From Lepidurus packardi (taxonomy: Eukaryota; Arthropoda; Branchiopoda; Notostraca; Triopsidae), in the NCBI GenBank assembly GCA_023053545.1, contig JAKZAN010000002.1, positions 2,588,375-2,652,374 on the forward strand: a DNA stretch of 64,000 nucleotides. The letters run 5' to 3'. Below are positions 60,684-64,000 of this stretch, one piece after another; the first letter of the stretch is position 1; each line of letters opens with the position of its first letter. Made by a program: the position numbers and the translations under genes. The notes under the pieces were generated by a model, which was not told the origin of the DNA, ran no database searches, and saw only the letters and a list, made by a program, of their open reading frames with translations.

Positions 60684-62435
60684 ATGCATTTAAGCGTGAA
60701 TTGTTGGCTATTCTTGCTTTTATTGGGGCTTGGATTGACGCAACAAAACTGTCCTTCTTGTGACCGAGTCACGTGTTTACAACAAGTTTTACCTTCTGAT
60801 TGCAAAAACGTTGATGGCACTGTGTATTCTGCAAAAGCAGCGCTGTGTGGGTGTTGCCCAGCCTGTGTCAAATATAAAGGTACATTGGAAGACTATTTTC
60901 CTGCCTTCTTCAGCGTCAAGTTTTAATTTTTAAGTTAATGAAAAATTTAGGCGTAGACGAAGCTTGCGAGAATACCATCGATTTTGGTGCGAGTGAAGCG
61001 TCGCAGGTTTATAGTTTCGAGCAACAATTTACGGTTGTACCAATGAAAAAGGTCCCAGTGGTGGAATCCAGCTCTTGCGGACCGGGTTTGGAATGTAAAT
61101 CTACCAAGAAATGCGCTCGGATAACCAACTATGGTTGCTTGGATGAACGAAACAAGCCCAATGCGTTCTTCAGACCTGATTGTGATGACGATGGCTCGTA
61201 TTCTGCCGTACAATGCAAAGGAGTGAATCCGGATTCAAGGTAGTTAGAACCGGTCTGGTTTCATACAAGGAAGTTTCGAATTTCTTTTGCCAACTTGGAG
61301 TTTAGATGTCGATGCGTTGATAAGTACGGAACAAGAATATTTGGCTCGGATTGGAACCCTAAACGGAGTACAATGACTTGCGGTACGTAGTTTAATTATC
61401 CCAGCTTGTTTAAAAAAAAAATTAATGAAGCCGTTTTTCATGTTGCATTCCCTAGCTTGTTCGAGATTGGTAAACGAATTAAAAGGTAGCATGCCGGATC
61501 TCTCCTTTCATTGTACTTCTAATGGGAATTTCGACTCTTTACAATGTAATCAAGGGATTTGCTACTGTGTGAATGAAATGACGGGTGTTCCTACTTCTCC
61601 GTTCGTGCTGGAAAGCTTATGGAAAGGCCTGCCTTGTTGTACGTTAGCAATTTTTTCACGTATATAACTGGCACTCGAGAACACTGAGCGATTTTATCTT
61701 CTGTTTTTGTTTGTCTTATGTTAGTTTATAACTTTGCATTAAGTTATAAAAAAGAACAAAAAGACAAATAGCAAAGTAGATTCATAAAGTAAACTAAGAA
61801 GTACAACTCAGTTTTTTGGGCATCAGTTGACTCTCGAGAATTCCTATACGAAGTGCAAATTAATTTATTCGTTATTATTTTTTGGTGGGGGGCTATAAAG
61901 ACAATGAGACCATCTTGGGTAGTCAATACTTGCGACAATGCGAAAGTTTGGCGGTGGCCCAAGCGCAACTACGAACCGAAGTAGAAAAGCATGGATCCAG
62001 TATATTGTCCTTGCTTAGTTATCCGTGCGATCCGGATGGTTCCTATTATCCTAAACAATGTAACGGGGACCAGTGCGCTTGTTATTCTAAGGATAATGTG
62101 CGAACACAATACGCGACACAAACCGGTACCGATCAAGAGTTGACCATGACTTGTGGTAAGATTTTGTCTTAGGAAAACACGTATGAAACTTTGACCTATT
62201 TTTTCTTTCATTAGCTTGCGCCAGAGATAAAGCCATTTATTCAGTGGAAGGTTACGCGAATTCTTTCACTTGCCTAGGTAATGGCAATTATGCTCCTGTG
62301 CAGTACCTAGGCAATATAGCATACTGCGTTGATCTGGATGGATACCCAACTGGTGAAGAACGTGAACGGGCTAAAGTTTGCTGTTTGAGTTGTTACAGTC
62401 CCAATTGTACTTCGGATCCCAATAGCAGTTGTTAG
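60684..62435 (+). CDS. Secreted IGFBP-like / thyroglobulin type-1 repeat protein
   Basis: Six exons (60684-60879, 60951-61239, 61306-61382, 61456-61638, 61901-62155, 62215-62435) encode 406 aa. A signal peptide (CWLFLLLLGLGLTQQ) is followed by a Cys-rich IGFBP-like domain (CPSCDRVTC ... ALCGCCPACVKY ... SSCGPGLECKS, about 23-150). Four thyroglobulin type-1-like repeats follow. Their central CWCV-type cores read CRCV, CYCV, CACY and AYCV, so Trp is missing in all four. Phase-1 junctions ...C-G/A-C separate several repeats, as in exon-shuffled domains. The donor of exon 4 and the 262-nt intron 4 are less sure. Such proteins can inhibit cysteine proteases (thyropins) or bind matrix; the role here is inferred. 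AATAAA at 62552. Confidence 0.88.
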
Positions 62436-64000
62436 ATTTATGTACACTTGAATGTTTTCTTGTATCATCATTTGGGGCCAACGCTGTTAAAAATTATTTT
62501 CTTGATTTTCCCACGCTGGCTTACCACGTTTGCTATGCGTTTAGAATAGATAATAAAGCTACTACGACCAGAAGAAGTTAGTTCTTGTCCGTAGGTTTTG
62601 CAAAAGCTCCGGCAAGTGTTCTTATCAGTCGAGTTTCAGTTCTTGCTTTAGTGCAGTATGGCTCCACAATCTTACCTTCCTTGTAAGTAACCAAGATCCC
62701 GAAGAGTAAAATTTTTACCTTTCTTATAGCCTAATAACTTCTAGTTTATAGTAATAAGTAAGTTTAATTAATAAAACAACGTTACAGGGAGTCAGATTAA
62801 CTGTTTTTCTGAACAGCAGTAGTGAATCAATAAAAAAAATGGACGGTTCTTTCCTGACGCTGGTGATTACGGAAATGGAAATGTATGTTCACTGTTTTCG
62901 TTGTCCCCATGCAACCATCTCAGTTGTCCTAAATATACTCACGATAAAGCCAGTCACGCCACCCGTATACAATCTTTGCCACATTTTCCTGCTAATTAGC
63001 TTGAATAAGACCTTTGACCCTTCCATGTCACCTTTCACTTCAGTATTTGTGTTCAATTGTATCCTGCATGGCAATGCATTCGAAAAAGAGATGGTTTTGT
63101 CTTCACACGTTCTCATAATTTCCTTGAACCTTCAGAACAATGTAAAGACAGTTTAATGTTGAGAAGTTAGAAGGGGAGTGAGTCGTTTTCCATCAGCGAG
63201 TTCCCTTCAAGGGACATATGCAACCAACATGTGTTGAATTGAAGAAAGACACCTTGACTGATGTTGAGGGGCTTATATTTCATTTCTCGGCAAAGCTGCT
63301 TAAAAATCTTTCCCGTTCCCAGAATGCTCAACATGGAGTTTTTCATAGACGTTTTCGCACTTCAAAACTTGAGTAAATGAAACAGTAAGAGACAAAAAAG
63401 CTTCCGATTAAATAAAGAAAGCATTGGAGTGGCGTGAGAAATTGGGAAGCTTGAATTGTTATGACTTTGAGCTATGTTAACTTTGTAGCTACGGGCTATA
63501 GCAACGTAAAAGTTCGTGGTAGGTCCACATTTGGGATTACAACGAAAGTAACTACGATCCTTTTACGTGGTACCCGCCAGTCGAACGTTTTGGGGGAGGC
63601 TCATCAGGAAAGCAGAAAGTAGCAGCCTCGTCCCGAATATTAACATGCACACCAGAGGCTGTGCTTGCTGAGTAGGATAATGGGAAGGTCATGGCGAGGC
63701 CTTGTGTGAGTGTGTGCTAGCTTGGAGGTTGGCGCTACGGCCTTTTCTTTTCGCTCCTTTAAAACCGACAAGGAAGAGACTTTCCAGGTAGACTACAGAA
63801 GAACGGGAAGTCCCGAGTTAGGCGCGTTTGCATTATTCCTCAGTCAACTCCGCGCACGGAAGCATCCAATGGATTAGTTAACCGTATATATTTAACTTTG
63901 GATAGCTTTTATTTGTACGACTTGAACACCTGAAGAACTAAGAAGTGACATGCAGTTTTGTGGGAATAGAAGTGGTCGCGAGTAAATTGTGTGATTTTAT
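62436..64000. other. 3' UTR of the thyroglobulin-repeat gene and downstream intergenic region
   Basis: The poly(A) signal AATAAA is at 62552-62557. Beyond it, 1.4 kb to the window edge shows no supported gene. An arthropod initiator-like ATCAGTC (about 62626) stands 30 bp before an ATG with a GT donor, but the following exon closes at once, so it is not annotated. Confidence 0.5.

Noticed and set aside
62640-62760. Possible first exon (ATGGCTCCACAA, GTAAGT donor) of a downstream gene with an ATCAGTC initiator
   Set aside because: Splicing to the nearest acceptor gives an immediate stop. No continuation is visible.

Overview
The window is animal nuclear DNA, most likely from an arthropod and probably a crustacean. 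The histone proteins closely match arthropod core histones. Replication-type histone genes are physically linked to 5S rRNA genes, a linkage I know from crustaceans such as Artemia and Asellus. Protein genes are split by many short GT-AG introns, mostly 50-80 nt, and intergenic gaps are small. Species cannot be fixed from the sequence alone.

Region 1 (1-14249) is a head-to-tail array of a 4,661-bp unit: three full copies and the start of a fourth. Each unit carries a 5S rRNA gene, a divergent H4/H3 pair and a divergent H2A/H2B pair. Each histone gene ends in the same 16-nt stem-loop. I found no H1. A 51-bp piece of H2A lies just downstream of each complete 5S gene.

Region 2 (14250-21977) is a non-LTR retrotransposon that interrupts the fourth 5S gene after nucleotide 55. 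It has a 5' UTR with a 59-bp-period repeat and a frameshifted ORF1 (RRM-like region plus CCHC knuckle). An intact ORF2 follows (APE-type endonuclease, YVDD reverse transcriptase, C-terminal zinc-knuckle-like motif) of Tx1/L1 type. After a poly(A) tract come two tandem 1.15-kb units, each ending in its own poly(A). The rest of the 5S gene does not reappear, so the element sits at the edge between the array and single-copy DNA.

Region 3 (21978-64000) is gene-dense single-copy DNA. In order it holds IMMP2L (+), ITFG2 (+), ARMT1 (-), glia maturation factor (+), ACTR10/Arp11 (+), WDR26 (+), PAF1 (+), unc-76/FEZ (+, with a 3.3-kb intron), an unrecognised 112-aa protein (-), vezatin (+), a glycine-rich secreted protein (+), IMP3 (-), a decayed integrase fragment, IBTK (+), KLHL20/diablo (+), TMEM169 (+) and a secreted IGFBP-like/thyroglobulin-repeat protein (+). 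I rebuilt exon models by hand from splice sites and reading-frame continuity. Nearly all give full-length proteins close to the length of their animal relatives. The genes are mostly unrelated housekeeping functions: mitochondrial protein processing, nutrient signalling, dynactin, GID/CTLH and Cul3 ubiquitin ligases, transcription elongation and ribosome biogenesis. The long gene-poor stretches are 46142-48785, 53639-56505 and 62436-64000.
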